A DNA stretch of 64,000 bases from Ectobius pallidus (GCA_964059195.1 CAXKWD010000011.1:10122366-10186365), one strand, 5' to 3'. Positions 1-12,400 are shown, numbered from the stretch's first letter. A program made the numbers and translations. Notes: generated from the letters alone by a model not told the origin.

Positions 1-1306
1 TTTGGCTAGAATCGTTGAGATGAATATTACATGAAACGGAACCATTAAAACTGTCGTCATCTAGAAACGGAATAAAAAATAATATTCCTTATACATACGT
101 CGTTTTTAATTACTATAAGGGACATCCATACCAATTTGGAATAAAATCTAACTCCTTTGGTCGTGATTGCGGGACAAACAAATTTTAAAGAAACGGACAA
201 AATGCCAAACGGTCAAGTTAAAACAAAACCTATATTCGCTCGGACAATAATATCTTACACATTCGGTGATTAGGCCTAGTAAGTTATTCAAATACGGCAC
301 GTGTAGATTTGTCCTGAATGCTACGGAAGGCCTGACGGTTTTTCTCGTCATTTTATTTAAACATTTTAAATTTATTTTTATTAATTAATTATTACTACAA
401 AATTTTATAATTATTACAAATTATTATTACAAATTAATTATTACAAATAATGCCAAAATTATTACAAATAAAAATATAAATAACATAAACACAATTATTA
501 CAATTACAAAAGAGTTCGGGGTCAGTTCAGTCATACTAAAAAAAAAATATGAACATTATATAAAAAAACAAACATATATAGTTTTAGGCAAAAACAATAA
601 GATTGCTCATATGTAATAAATACATGAATGATGATACGAAAAAATAAATTGCAATATCATAACAGAGATACAAACAAAAATATCTCATGTTAAAAATTTC
701 AAAATTATACAACATGATACAACATGATGGGATGAAGTAAAATGGAATGCATTATAATTTCACAGCGACAACACCAATGCTAACGTTACCGAAATAGGCA
801 CTATGACTGAATATTTTTAAATATATTCTTACACGGTACTGATCCAAATCGAAAGAGTGCTGTATGAGTGAGAAAAATGTTATTAAATATTATTAAAATT
901 AGCTTACGTCGTGTTTACTTGGACAGTGAGAGAATGGGGAAGGTTACTTTTACTCCCGTCACTTCGCATCATATCACATCTAAACATTTCACTGAATCTG
1001 TGTTAATAGAATGAACAATCAAAGTAGCACATCTGTAACATCTTCGTGGAGTGAATGGAACCCAGGGTTCCCAAGAACTCTCCGGACATGACGTGGATGT
1101 CATTCATATATTCAGGGAGAAAGCGAATTTTCTGGTACGGATGAAAAATATAACTTAGCCTAGGTAATATAGGTATACCGTTTGTCTTTTTTAGTTCTAT
1201 GAACATGAATTTTTGCAACTTGGAAACCACTAAAGCTATATTCATTTTAAAGTTTTTACTAATCTCATTGCTATACTAATATCGTGTTATCAATACTGTC
1301 TTTATT
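1..1306. other. AT-rich stretch, no gene recognised
   Basis: Low-complexity A/T-rich DNA with runs such as repeated ATTATTACAAATTA around 380-520. Short open frames at 148-351 and 1003-1245 (minus) have no recognisable motif and look like chance. One TAGGCCTA palindrome lies at 271-278 (see findings). Confidence 0.6.
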
Positions 1307-1314
1307 ATTATTAT

Positions 1315-1972
1315 TAGACCTGGGATTTTAAAGGCAAATGCCTATTTTGTTCCTTATGAAATAACATGAAAAATTTTAAATATGTGGACGTTTCATGATA
1401 AATCAGTTACATTTATAGAGTTTTATAGTGCCCTAAAATGCTTATTTGGACCTTAAGAGTCTATTTTACTATTTTAGTGCCTAAAATGCCTATTTTGTAC
1501 ATTTAAAATAAAATTCAACTTCTGTAATTTTTACAGTCTTATAATGGAAATCCCTCAATGAAAAGCAGAACAAAAGAGGTGGGTTTCTCACAGAAACATG
1601 ATTATTCCAAACAATAATTGTCGTTAAAGAAATGCTGACTGACGGGAGAGGGGAGGATTAAGGGGGAAGGACTACTGTGTCAAGTCACCAGTGAAAGAAC
1701 ATCTGTTTAAGTGAATATAGTTCGTGATGCCTAATTTTGCAGTTAATTCTGTTAAGAATAGGTATACCAAGTTTCTTGCAGTAAAAAAATACCATGTTAC
1801 AGTTTAAGTGTATGTTGTAATATTTTAAAGTCTATTTTCTGTCTATCTACACATTTTTAAAGCATATTTTAAGTGCCTATTTTCTATTTTAAAAGCCTAT
1901 TTACTTGTTATAAAAGCCTATTTTAGGTGCCTAAAACTAATTTTTTTTTTAGAGCCTAAAATCCCAGGTCTA
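1315..1972 (+). mobile_element. hAT-like MITE, family 'TAGACC', copy 1
   Basis: Terminal inverted repeats TAGACCTGGGATTTTA and its complement bound 658 bp. The element is flanked by ATTATTAT (1307-1314) and ATTGTTAT (1973-1980), an 8-bp target duplication with one mismatch, which is typical of the hAT superfamily. The interior has no coding capacity but contains many copies of GCCTATTTT and its complement, densest near both ends. hAT transposases are known to bind short subterminal repeats, so these may be binding sites; that is inference. Copies 2 and 3 lie at 18893-19505 and 32659-33018. Confidence 0.88.
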
Positions 1973-1980
1973 ATTGTTAT

Positions 1981-2742
1981 AAAGATTTTAAATGTTTCAC
2001 CATACATAATAATTATATATTATTTTCGTATCTCTTTTTGCTCATATGTAGCTTATAATTATGTACCTAATCGCCGTGTTCAATGATTAATTGGTTTTGA
2101 TCGAAGATGCTCCAGGTATGAAGGTGTTTTCAATGTTCAGTCCTTGTGAATTTTCGAAAAAAAAACTATACGTAGCTGTGATAAAATCACAGTGGTAAAC
2201 ATAAAACAATAAAATTATAACGATAGACATTTGCGATTGGTTGAAATCCCACACATCCTTATACAGGATTGGTCACTGATTCATGAGCTGTAAGGTGAGT
2301 TTACATTCAGTACTGCAGTATGTGTTGAAGAAAAAACCAGCCTAGTCCATCTAGTCAAGAAGATTGCCTTATTACCTTTATTCTAAGACACATCTCAACG
2401 GGTTAGGTCAACATAGCGTCCCACCTTCTTCTAAAGTTCACATAGTTTCTACGCATTTATTGTGCCCAATAAGACCTTCACCTTTGAGGGTATTCAATAT
2501 TAATGTAGCCAGCACTGATATCATTATGGGCACTGCTTCTACCAAGCCTTCAACATAAAAGACATTTGCTAACCAGGTCAGACAATTAAGGATGATCAAG
2601 AGCTCAAAAATATGTGGTTACTTAAACAAGTTTCATTGTTCGACTGAGCTTTAAGTATAGGCCTAAAATATCAAGTAACTACCAATAGCTTAATTATTGT
2701 TGGTTAGTCAATTATTTAACATATGTTGATGTACAAACATAA
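1981..2742. other. no gene recognised
   Basis: AT-rich sequence without recognisable coding or repeat structure. A 64-codon frame at 2364-2558 has no motif. A TAGGCCTA palindrome lies at 2658-2665. Confidence 0.5.
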
Positions 2743-2991
2743 CGTCGCTTAAGAAACAATACCGCGTAACTGACACTTTTGGTGAAAATGACATTTTTAT
2801 ACTGTTGGCATCACTGAAATAGCGCGCTTATGATGAAATATCGGTCAAGATAAAATTTTGTGTCATGACCTTGTTTATTATCCTGAAAATGTAAACATTG
2901 TACGACGCCTAATAGCAAAAATAAACAGTTTTTTGCTTCTCCTGTAAAATTTGTGTTTTGTTAGTTACGCGGTATTGTTTCTTAAGCGACG
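2743..2991. mobile_element. MITE with about 29-bp terminal inverted repeats
   Basis: The ends CGTCGCTTAAGAAACAATAC... and ...GTATTGTTTCTTAAGCGACG are perfect inverted repeats of about 29 bp enclosing about 190 bp of non-coding DNA. ATAA lies immediately outside both ends, a possible 4-bp target duplication. Superfamily not assigned. Confidence 0.8.
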
Positions 2992-2995
2992 ATAA

Positions 2996-3814
2996 GGAGT
3001 TACAATTTCTCCAAAGTTGTTCGTAGACAAGTTAACACAAAATACTGGTCACAGTAGCCTATAAATAAAATATAAAGTTTAAAAACAATGTATAGAATTG
3101 TGTAGATAGGTAAGAGTTTAACATTTCTTGGATCGACGACATGCTTTTAACCTAAGGGCCCACCTCTCTGAAGAAACGAGATTACAGCTGCGTGATGTCA
3201 CGAGTGACTTAAAAATCGCTGATAAATTCCCGAGCGACGTAGTCGCGAGGAGATTTATCTAGCGAGTTTCAAGTGACGAATTGCATTTGTAATGAAAATT
3301 TAACAAAAAAATGCAATAAATAGTTAATCAAACGTATTTAAATTTAATTATTTGAATAGCAATTTAAATTTAATAGTACCGTACAAATCTAACATGCCAT
3401 AATCTAGTCAGATCGGACATCATGACATAATCACTGTGGCTGTTTTCTGTGAACAAAACACGACCAGTTAATAAAACATCCACTTATTCAAGTATTGTTG
3501 CTGAAATTTAATATTGAAACATCATTGTTAGCCTTTTTTCCTAGCGACTGATGCTAGTAAGTACTATTTCTTGAAATATACTATGCACGTATGGACAAAT
3601 AGCAATAATGGTGGTGTTTGTAACTATCGCTTATATAAAAGTTTTTTGGGAATAATTTTTAACCTCCTGCAGCATTAAAATCCTCTTACAGGAGCGAATA
3701 ATCGCTAGTATCACCAAGTAATGTATCTTCCAACGCAAAGAGAATTATAATAATACATTTATTGCAATTAATGGTCATATTATGATGAATGGAGCACTGG
3801 TGGAATGATATATG
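2996..3814. other. no gene recognised
   Basis: AT-rich DNA. A slightly GC-richer patch around 3140-3280 shows no open frame or tRNA-like boxes. Nothing supportable. Confidence 0.5.
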
Positions 3815-3955
3815 GCAGTGGAAAAAGGACAAAACCTGCCCCGAACCCCATTTTGTCCACCACAATCCACCACATGGATCCACCGAGATTCGATACCAGG
3901 TCCCAGCGGTTGAAGGCGCTGTAGCCATGGGGCCGGACTTATGCAAAGAGAATTA
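3815..3955 (-). mobile_element. tRNA-derived SINE fragment
   Basis: Read on the minus strand, GGTATCGAATCTCGG (3885-3899 region) resembles a Pol III B box, with a tRNA-like stretch upstream. It is followed by a GC-richer body ending near GGCAGTGGAAAAAGGAC. GC content is well above the flanks. No target duplication identified. Confidence 0.5.
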
Positions 3956-4717
3956 AACTTTACTTTTGTGTAACATAAGAGGTGGCTTACATTCTTTCAC
4001 GTCACTGAGTCTGTCCCATTACAGGTATCTAGTGTGTGCTTGTATTCGATTAATTAACGTAATCGTTTAATACACTTCAAACTCTCATACACTCTGTATA
4101 AATAAAAGGGATATGGTTGTTCAATTATTTCTATGTATTTTTTCTGACACAACAGCAGTTGTGAATATTTAATGAAGTTGTACTTTTGCAAACTGTACAG
4201 TTAATAACGCATATTTTACGCTCCATTGCCTTTAATTTAATACGAATTCTATGGATCGTTAACTTCATTATTAATTCATGTATATAGGCCAGGTTAACTG
4301 TTCGGTTTTCAAGTTGCTTTCTTCTTTTTCACGACTTCATGGCGGTGTTGAAAGCACAAGCTAATATCGAATTTCAACTTTAAAGAAAAAAAAAATACAT
4401 TCGACCTATTTATTTCCGTTAATTTTATTCCCCATTGACGAATGAAATTCCACTGGCAGTACACACAAATAGTAGAGTGACCATATGTACTGCTTTTGCA
4501 GGACATCTTTGTTGCAAGCTATTCTGAGGCACGCAAATATGCACCAATATCTTAGAGAAAACTTGCTTTTAAAACTATTCTGCGAAATTAATTTATAAAA
4601 ACTATTCTTGTCATGTTTGTAATGTGTAATATAATTGAAGAATGGGAATGAATACTACGGTACATAATAGCTTTATGGAATAATGCAACTGTTGGTCACA
4701 TCGATAATATTGAAAAA

Positions 4718-5102
4718 CTAAACTCCATGGCGCTGCATCCCTGAAGGGACTAGGCTTACTACCCGACATTCTATTCTATTCTAGGCAGACGGCAGGATTG
4801 GGCAGGACATCCAAGGCCGTTATGATGGTTTCCATGACCGAAGTCGCAACATCTTTATCACGTAGCTCCTCAGTAAGAATCGCGAGGCTGAGTGCACCTC
4901 GTTTCAGACCTCTCTACCTCAGAAATGATGTAAAGTTTCCTTCTTGGGTCAGGACTGGGTGTTGTGTACTCATTCCCATCCCGCGAAAGGACCCGGCCAC
5001 TCTACGCGGTATCATACGGCCTAGTGTCCCTCGGTATCCCTCAGTCCCCCCACGGATCTGTCCTAAGGCAGGACCAGATTCCGGACCGAACACTTCAACA
5101 TT

Positions 5103-5141
<39 letters not shown>

Positions 5142-5243
5142 GTCATCATGATCATCTACCTCAGAAATATCCGAGGAGCTACCGGGATAGAACCAAGAGC
5201 TGTGGATCTATATCCAGCAACGTTGACCACGAGACCACGTAGG
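4718..5243 (-). mobile_element. SINE family A copy, interrupted by another retroposon
   Basis: Minus-strand copy of the most common SINE in the window (others at 31300, 53583, 58673 and 59965). Recognisable blocks in plus-strand order are CTAAACTCCATGGCGC, a TGAAGGGACTAGGC block, AGTAGCGGCTCC-like and CTACCTCAGAAA, ending in a degraded tRNA-like head near 5190-5243. The body is split at 4926/5155 by a nested insertion. Confidence 0.8.
4927..5154 (+). mobile_element. nested retroposon 3' end with (ATC)n tail
   Basis: 228 bp inserted in a SINE A copy. It is flanked by the perfect 14-bp direct repeat TCTACCTCAGAAAT at 4913-4926 and 5155-5168, the expected mark of target-primed retroposition. 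The 3' end is an (ATC)n run at about 5102-5154. The GC-rich body carries GGGTCAGGACTGGGTGTTGTG-like text that resembles 3' ends of insect non-LTR elements; that assignment is from memory and tentative. Open frames across the ATC run are poly-His/poly-Ser artefacts. Confidence 0.8.
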
Positions 5244-5365
5244 TAGTCCACATTGATAATAGCAATAAGCTTGGTATAACTTTTATATGCAAGTGTTTTA
5301 ATTAAATGCAGATTAGGCCCGTTTCTCTTGTAAGTTGCAGCCAGTAAAAATCGTACAGTCTAGTG

Positions 5366-5633
5366 CAGCGTTTCTCAACCTATGATCCGCGGACCACTGG
5401 AGGTTCGCGAAGATGGTGCAAATGGTCTTCTGACATAATTTAAAAATAGCATAAAGCAAGTGGAAAGTAAAGAAGTAAATTTTTTCACATATTTCGTTAT
5501 AATGACCTATACTTAACACCCCAAATATTACGAATATAGGCCTTCTTTTAAAAATGGGATGTAAAATTAGGGGTCCGTAAATTTTTTTAGACATTTTAGA
5601 GGTCTTCGGGTTAAAAATGTTTGAGAAACGCTG
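5366..5633. mobile_element. hAT-type MITE (CAGCGTTTCTCAACC ends)
   Basis: The left end CAGCGTTTCTCAACC and right end GAGAAACGCTG are inverted. The left interior reads CCGCGGACCACTGG, as in hAT/Charlie-like MITEs. TCTAGTG (5359-5365) and TCTAGTA (5634-5640) flank it, a near-matching 7-8-bp target duplication. 268 bp, non-coding. Confidence 0.85.
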
Positions 5634-5640
5634 TCTAGTA

Positions 5641-6846
5641 TCAAGCGTTAAAGGGATTAGGGTTATAATGTAATTTATGAACTAATACGCTAGGTAGGCC
5701 TAGTACAGGAAAAAGTTATTAATTTTTCACCAGACCAATTACGATTGGAATGAAATTCAGATCACCCTAACCAAAAAGAAAGACATCTGAAGATTAAGAA
5801 AATGGCTTAAGAGCGAGATAAAATTTGTAATGATTATGGCAGTGACAAAGATGAGAAGAAGAAAGAAAACAGCACAAAATTTAGTCTTCTGCGTCCATAG
5901 TGGGGGAAAAAAAATCACCGAATCGAAGGAAACCCGAGAAAAAATGGAAAAATCTTTCGGAATTTTTTACTTGAAAACTAGCCTAGCTACAAAAAAGTCT
6001 GCCCAATAAATGCCTTTCATTAGAGATCAATGTGCTATTAATGTAGTTTCAAAATCTGTTTTCTATCATAGCGTCGTTTGCGGTCTTCATTCTCTCAAAA
6101 TTACTGCTATTAGAGATTACATTTTAATTCAGATACTCTGCATGACTTATCCATCTAATTAAGACCCAAGTGACTACTGACATAAATTTGGTTGGATAGT
6201 AACTAGGAGAGGAATTATATTGTAATAAAAATCTGTAATTTTTATGAAAAACTTGAACTGGAAGCTAAGATATTACGAAACAATTACCTGTGAGTAGATT
6301 TCAACTTTGTCAGTTACTCTAATTTTAACATCGACTAATGGTAACATATCTAACTAGCTTTACATGATTTCAATGATCACCGGCACTAACTACAGATTCC
6401 GAGGATCGTATACAGTCCTCTTTACTTCCTCTTTGTTTAGCAGAAGTAGTGTGTTCTGGTCTACAATACTACACTGTGAGTATTCGAGCTAATGATTATA
6501 CTGATTCTAAAGTGAAGAAAAATAAAAGTTATGTTTTCTAACGGAATCGTATGTACTTAGGGATAAGACATTCTGTTCTGGTGTAAAACAACAAAACTGA
6601 GACTGGCCTTGATGACTTTAGGGCGTAATCCTTTCATTGGACGCTCCACTATAGTATTTTGAAAAAGTAAATAAATAAAATATCCCTTCACTGTTTTAAA
6701 TGTTATAGCTCCAAACCTAGTTATAAAAGATCTTTGAAATGAACTGCTTCTGCAACCTGTATAAATCAAAATGATTTCAATCAGAGATCTGAACTAACCG
6801 CCTTTCATGTCGAAGCTTGAATAATGTATTTCTGAGGTATTATATT
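5641..6846. other. no gene recognised
   Basis: AT-rich DNA without a recognisable element. A 70-codon minus-strand frame at 6557-6769 lacks motifs. TAGGCCTA occurs at 5695-5702. Confidence 0.5.
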
Positions 6847-7029
6847 ATATCTGTGGGTTGGTTCTAAAAGGGCCGATGTCATAAAACTTGCTTCTGAGAT
6901 AACTGACTTTGAAGCCTTTGTAGAAGTAACATTTTTTGCTGAGAACTTCAGACAATGGCCTCTAAGGTTTCTGTATTATGTCTTAATAGCAACATACATT
7001 GGCATTTTTGTTATACGAAAGGTAAAGAC

Positions 7030-7104
<75 letters not shown>

Positions 7105-7484
7105 TCGTTTATTTATCCTAGCAGAGCTAAGGCCATTTGGCCTTCTCTTCCGCTTTGCCAGTCAAAAAATTACAGTTAAAAATACAATTACTTATAATTA
7201 AATATAAGACAGTTGAACCTAAAACTAAATTAATTACAATTAAGTTACAAGATAATCTTGAATTCAAAATTGAATACAAAATTAGATTGATAATTTTCTA
7301 ATTACACCCTAAGGTAATGTTTGGGCTTAAGACAAAAACAAAAATTTAAATAACATTATCCTGAATTAATGTACTGATTTTTCTATTGAATTGTCCCAAC
7401 GTTTGACAGCCTGTGACAATAATGCATAGATCTCATTGTTACAAGAAATTGACATTGGCCCTTTTAGATCCAAGCCGCAGATAT
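6847..7484. mobile_element. TIR element family 'CTGTGG', copy A, split by a retroposon
   Basis: The termini ATCTGTGG...CTAAAAGGGCC and GGCCCTTTTAGATC...CCGCAGAT form imperfect inverted repeats of about 45 bp. The intact, shorter copy at 34439-34684 matches both halves. It shows that about 380 bp (7030-7408) is a later insertion here. Both copies sit in TA-rich flanks, so the target duplication is ambiguous (TA or TATA). Non-coding. Confidence 0.78.
7030..7408 (-). mobile_element. retroposon 3' end with (ATT)n tail, inserted in TIR element
   Basis: Comparison with the intact copy at 34439-34684 delimits this as an insertion. On the minus strand it is AT-rich 3'-UTR-like DNA, then the palindrome AAGGCCAAATGGCCTT near 7128-7143, then AATAAACGAATT, then a pure (ATT)n run (7030-7104). 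This order (hairpin, A/T-rich end, microsatellite tail) fits the 3' end of a non-LTR retrotransposon. The poly-Asn frame across 6955-7179 is not a gene. Confidence 0.7.
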
Positions 7485-7899
7485 ACAAGTTAACGCATGA
7501 GCAATAAGTTGGCAGAACAATCACGGCGAAACTAGTCTGAAAAGTGTATTCGTTCAGAAATATTTCATAATGTTATGCCCTAGATGTAGGCCTATGCCTA
7601 GTCAGATATGTGACATGCGTCCACTGGATTTCGCAGAAAGCGTGACATGTGACGGACGACAAGTTTGCTATTATAGTCATGAATGAACCAAAGCTACTTT
7701 GCAAGAAACATATGCTTATAGGTTAATACCGCTCAGGAAAAGTAGAACGCAGTGTAACCACAAAGCAATACTTAAATTACGTATTTGTAAGAACTTATTC
7801 CTTTTTATCTCATGACGGTATAAATTCTCCTGTTCACTCTGGCATTTTCCTTCTATATCTTTCTATATCTGTGCCAATGGTTCAAAATATATTATTCAA
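7485..7899. other. no gene recognised
   Basis: AT-rich, no coding or repeat structure seen apart from TAGGCCTA at 7587-7594. Confidence 0.5.
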
Positions 7900-8835
7900 A
7901 TATGGATTTTTTTATATAGAAATTTTAGCAGATCTATGGATATGTCTTTTTGGACTTCGTATTCTACATTTGAAAAACTATATGTGACTAGAAACGACAT
8001 CACCTCTCATGAATTTATTTTCGTGATTTTAGAGGAATGACTTTAAAAAAGGATCTGCAACTTTCATGTTAAATAAATTTACTTTCTTTTAATTTCATTC
8101 TTTCACATAGACAGGCCTATAAACTGTTCAAATTAAATGCAGATTTAAGAATATTTTAGGAGATAAATTGCTTTACACCGGAATTCGAACCCGTGAGAGA
8201 TATTCCATCTAGCTCCGTGATTCGATCTGTGGACAGCTCAGTCGGTGGGGCATTTGCACATACAGTCGATGGTCAAGGGTTCGAATTCCGGTGGCTAAAT
8301 TAATTTGTATCCTCATGTAGCTCATATATCCTCATGTAGCTCAAGTTCAAAAGAAACAATATTCCATAAATAACACCTACTATAAAACTCAAGATTTGTT
8401 TGATACCTACATTGTTATAAGGGTTGTAACTTAAAATGTGTGGGGCTGTCCCCCGGGGAATCCTTTAAATTAGTGATGTATAACTACAACTTTCAGGAAG
8501 GGTCCCACAACCTATACACAAGGAAGGGGTCAGAGGAATATATAATTTTTCTCCTAAAATATTCTTAAATCTCCATTTAATTTGACCAGTTTATAGGCCT
8601 GTCTATGTGAAGGAATGAAATTAAAAGAAAATAAATATCTTTTTACATATGAAAGTTGCAGATCCTTTTTTAAAGCCACTCCGCTAAAATCACGAAAGAA
8701 AAGAATTCATGAGAAGTGGTGGCGTTTCTAGTCACTTTTCTTTTGAAACTATATTTTTTTTTCAAATATAGAATAGGAAGTCCAAAAAGACATGTCCATA
8801 GATCTGCTAAAAATTCTATATCGAAAATCCATATA
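7900..8835. repeat. 935-bp inverted repeat: two SINEs head to head
   Basis: Arms of about 265-280 bp (about 7900-8172 and 8550-8835) are inverted copies of each other, sharing for example TAAGAATATTTTAGGAGA and TAGACAGGCCTATAAACTG-like blocks. The centre holds two tRNA-like heads in opposite orientation. One is on the minus strand with B box GGGTTCGAATTCCGG (8178-8192). The other is on the plus strand with A-box-like CAGCTCAGTCGGTGG (8235-8249) and B box GGGTTCGAATTCCGG (8278-8292). The simplest reading is two copies of one tRNA-headed SINE joined or inserted in inverted orientation. The segment at 8530-8560 (GTCAGAGGAA...TTTTTCTCC) also matches the head-tail junction of the copy at 13190. 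Confidence 0.75.
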
Positions 8836-10260
8836 AATTGAGATATATTTTTTAAAGTTTGCTCAAATCTGCAAATTTCATATTTATATTTGTTTTGTAT
8901 ACATTAACTTGCTAACAAGTCTTAGTGACAGAATTAGTCTCTGCTCACAAATGTTGTAATAAATAGTGCCTAAGAAAAACATACATTGGGCAATAATCTA
9001 AACTTTTACAAAATGAGGGTTAGGACTACCTTCCCCGACCCCTTCAATTTTACTTTACTCTGTTTTTAGCGATCCACCCTTAAATTTCACATGAAAACTG
9101 CTTATATTATATTAAGATCGAGAACGTTAATTTGAAACATCTTTTCGTAAAAATGCATTAATGGTAGGCTAGATGTTATCCTGTTGTAATAAATAAATAA
9201 AATATATTCTCTATGCTGCTCCAGCCATTAAAAGCAAGAATCATACTCATGGTTTATATATGACTCCATCAATTCCCATTCGTTCTAGTTTTATGTAAGT
9301 GGCTTGAATGTGTAAAAAATGCTACAATATGAGTCTTGTGAAATCTCTCCATCTCACCCAAATATCGTTAACAAATTTCAGTTATACATTCTACTGAATA
9401 CTTGTCCTTAGTGTGTTATTACAATTCCACTTTCAGAAAAACACAGGTTGATTAAATAATGCAGGTATAACTCCTCTTTATTGTAGACGCTTCAGTTATT
9501 TTATTAATCTATTTTTAAATATATTGACATAAAAGTTGTACGCTAGAACTGTATATTTGTAAGTATTTTAATGCTTTTTTTTGTAATTTCTCTACAATTT
9601 CTCTAATTTGTTTACAGCCACACGTAGACTACACCCGAATATAAGGAATTGTGTTCAGTGGCTAGTGACAGTGTTAAGGAGAAGTAAGAGGACTGTGATT
9701 AATTTAAGTATTGTAAAGCTCGTAACACAGTTCTGTACGAAGACATATAGCTTATTCCGGTACTTGGAAAGATATTTGAGCGTTTCACAAATTTTGAAAG
9801 TTATACAGTAAAATTTTATACCCCCTATATAATTTATTTGAAGTAATTTTTTTTTTTTTAATTGATGTTAGCGTACATTTTTATGTAAATTTTGTTCCAT
9901 AGATGACAATATTTTAGATGAATTACTCTTCGTATGTCCAAATACTATTATAAATCAATTAAGAATCTGTCCTAAAAATAACACTCTCAAAGGATGCCTG
10001 TTCCATTTTTAACAAAGATGCAACATCTCTCAGTGCTTTAGATTAACATTATGGTTTTTCGAATACCTCTATCTTCCGCTCACACTTGGCATGGTAAAAA
10101 ACCAATCGTAATATAAATATGTTCTAATTCGACAATCAATCAGGCCTTCATATGACAGTGAGTGACGCAAAACTTATTCACAGCGACATGCCAGTAATAG
10201 ACAATCTTGTCTTTAACTGACACTTCACAATATTACCATTATCATTGCGATAGTGTTACA
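8836..10260. other. no gene recognised
   Basis: AT-rich DNA. A frame at 9608-9811 follows a TTTGTTTACAG acceptor-like string but encodes nothing I recognise. Confidence 0.45.
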
Positions 10261-10264
10261 AAGG

Positions 10265-10625
10265 AGGCCGCAGATGACATCGCACTTATACTCATTAAAT
10301 CAGTGGCTGAGTTACTACAGATAGTAGCAATCAAACAGACAATTACTTCAGACGACATTGCAACAGTAACTTGAAATATATCTGCCAGGACCTATTGATT
10401 TCTGGAATCATACACAGTATTGCAGATGACACTGTCCTGTATTGCAGATGACACTGTCCTTTGGCTAATACATAATTATGTTATATTATAGATATTAGGA
10501 TTAAAACACTTTGCAGTGACTACAGACGACACTGATCTTGTAGCAAAAATGTAACTTCTGAGAAAGTATAGATATTAGCAATCAAGCACACTAAGGCTAT
10601 TGCAGATGACACTGCACTTGTAGCA
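10265..10625. repeat. degenerate tandem repeat, about 80-bp period
   Basis: The block GCAGATGACACTG (or variants such as ACAGACGACACTG) recurs at about 10271, 10352, 10433, 10522 and 10602, with CTTGTAGCAA-like text after the last two. Spacing is about 80-90 bp, with a local duplication at 10423-10455. It looks like an old, low-copy tandem array. Confidence 0.6.
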
Positions 10626-10639
10626 AGAAATTTAAAAGG

Positions 10640-10900
10640 CTATCTATACCTTGGTTCTCGCCGGACATGATGTTAGAGCGCACTTTCAACACTTCACCCA
10701 CACACAACTCCTTGCTGCTTCTCCATGGCCTGACTACTCGCGACTGACTCAGGAGACCTGAGCGAGATCCAGGACATTGCCGTGCGAGAGTAACTGTTCT
10801 TCGCCAGCCACAACTGCAACCAGGCAAGAAATATCGAGTGTCTATCCGAGAGGCTGAGATCTTCGTCACGCGACCGGTGTCCACAATCAGTTATGTCAGG
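10640..10900 (-). other. GC-richer segment, possible untranslated first exon
   Basis: About 50% GC inside AT-rich flanks. On the minus strand it ends with ATGTCCGGCGAGAACCAAG directly followed by GTATAG, which reads as a short coding start abutting a splice donor. Upstream is a TCAGT initiator-like string. A minus-strand open frame (10597-10884) covers it but has no recognised domain. It may equally be an unrecognised repeat. No downstream exon was identified. Confidence 0.2.
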
Positions 10901-12163
10901 ACATTTATCGTTTGGAAGATGACATAGCTATATGTGGACCATGGAACGCGGGTTCAAACACCGCCGAAGGCATTGCTTTTCCGGTCATAAAAACGAACGA
11001 GTACACGGAATAATGGATCCTAAGAAGGCGACTCCAAATTTAATTTGAATGCCTTATCATTCTATAAGAAGTGAATTTAATTCTGACATGTAAAAAAATA
11101 CAAAAAAGTAAATACACGTACTTTTAGAAAAAGCACCGAATTCTGGAGAACACAACTCCAGTTCAATAATGTTTTGTCATGCTTGATTTTATAATGTTAC
11201 TTTATGAGAATTGTTATAGTTAAATTTGATAAAACACTTCTTGTATACGTTGTCAAGCGTCTTTAGAGGACTCAAAACTTCAAAAGTAAGTTCTTGTAAA
11301 AACTTGTGTGAAAGATTACATTATACTGAGGTATACGTTTGTATATATTTCAATCATCAGATTACTTGATTTGTTTATACAGAAATTTTGGAGAAATGCT
11401 CCAGTTCTGTGTGTAAAATTTTCCATTACATTCATTATATTCACAACAAACTTTTAAATATTAAATTAGTCTATCAATGAAAGTGTCCAAGACTTCCTAT
11501 ATCCAAATCTTCCTCGATATTCTGAAAACATAATGCTATAACAGAATAAGGTGCAAGAATACAACTATTTTAGAGACGAGAATTACACATATAATGGACA
11601 CTTCTACGAGTAACTATTGGTTAGTTTGGATAGTCCATGTGATATGTTGTACCTTATCGTAAAGCATAGCCTGCATAAATACTGAAGTGCACTGCACAGC
11701 TGTGGGTCAATTTAGGATTCACACTTAAATTTCAGGACATTACAGTCAATACAACTAGCTTTACAAAAATGTCAATATAGATTTTGACTTGAATTATCTT
11801 TCAGTGTAAGAACGAACGTTCAAAACTTCAAACTGCTGCTTTATTCCCCCCCCCCCCGGCCCCCGTATCCCTCTAAGGAATAATGAAGCAATGAAACTTA
11901 TATTTTTACTGGACTTGATCAGTTTTGTAAATATTTACGGCTGTCGCAACATTCATGCCATCTCATTCCGTTTTTTAAGACAGATTTTAAATTCAAATTT
12001 TATTTTAAATATAATACGACATCACTTAATACTTTACACTTCTATTTCTTGATTTTGAGTAGATGCAATGATGTTGTCAAACACATTACTTATCAAAATA
12101 ATATTATAGGATACTGTTTTTAAGAATAATGAAACACACACTATAACTACTACACAAATGCCA
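10901..12163. other. no gene recognised
   Basis: AT-rich. 10935-10960 has a B-box-like GCGGGTTCAAACACC that could be an old SINE remnant. A short C-run lies at about 11846-11856. No coding signal. Confidence 0.45.
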
Positions 12164-12240
12164 TGGACCTCTCTCCGGGATCGAAACCATACCTGGGGAA
12201 CAAAAAGCCAGCACCATACTAACTCCACCACTCAGGACGA
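12164..12240 (-). mobile_element. tRNA-like SINE head
   Basis: On the minus strand: GAGTGGTGGAGTTAGTATGG (A-box region) and GGTTTCGATCCCGG (B box, about 12175-12188) at tRNA-like spacing. Body not delimited. Not a functional tRNA: no convincing anticodon stem. Confidence 0.55.
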
Positions 12241-12400
12241 ACTACCATGTTTCCACGTAACTCGAAACAATTTATTTTCCAAGCACCACAATTTACTCTT
12301 TTCAATGTTTAACAACCTATCAATGCAAGTAGCTAATATAAAAACGCGCAATAGGAAAAATCTTGGAAGAGTAATAAGACAGTATGATTCCAACTGCTAT

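Noticed and set aside
9608..9811. Host exon after an acceptor-like TTTGTTTACAG
   Set aside because: No donor consistent with the frame, no domain, AT-rich codon use like the background.
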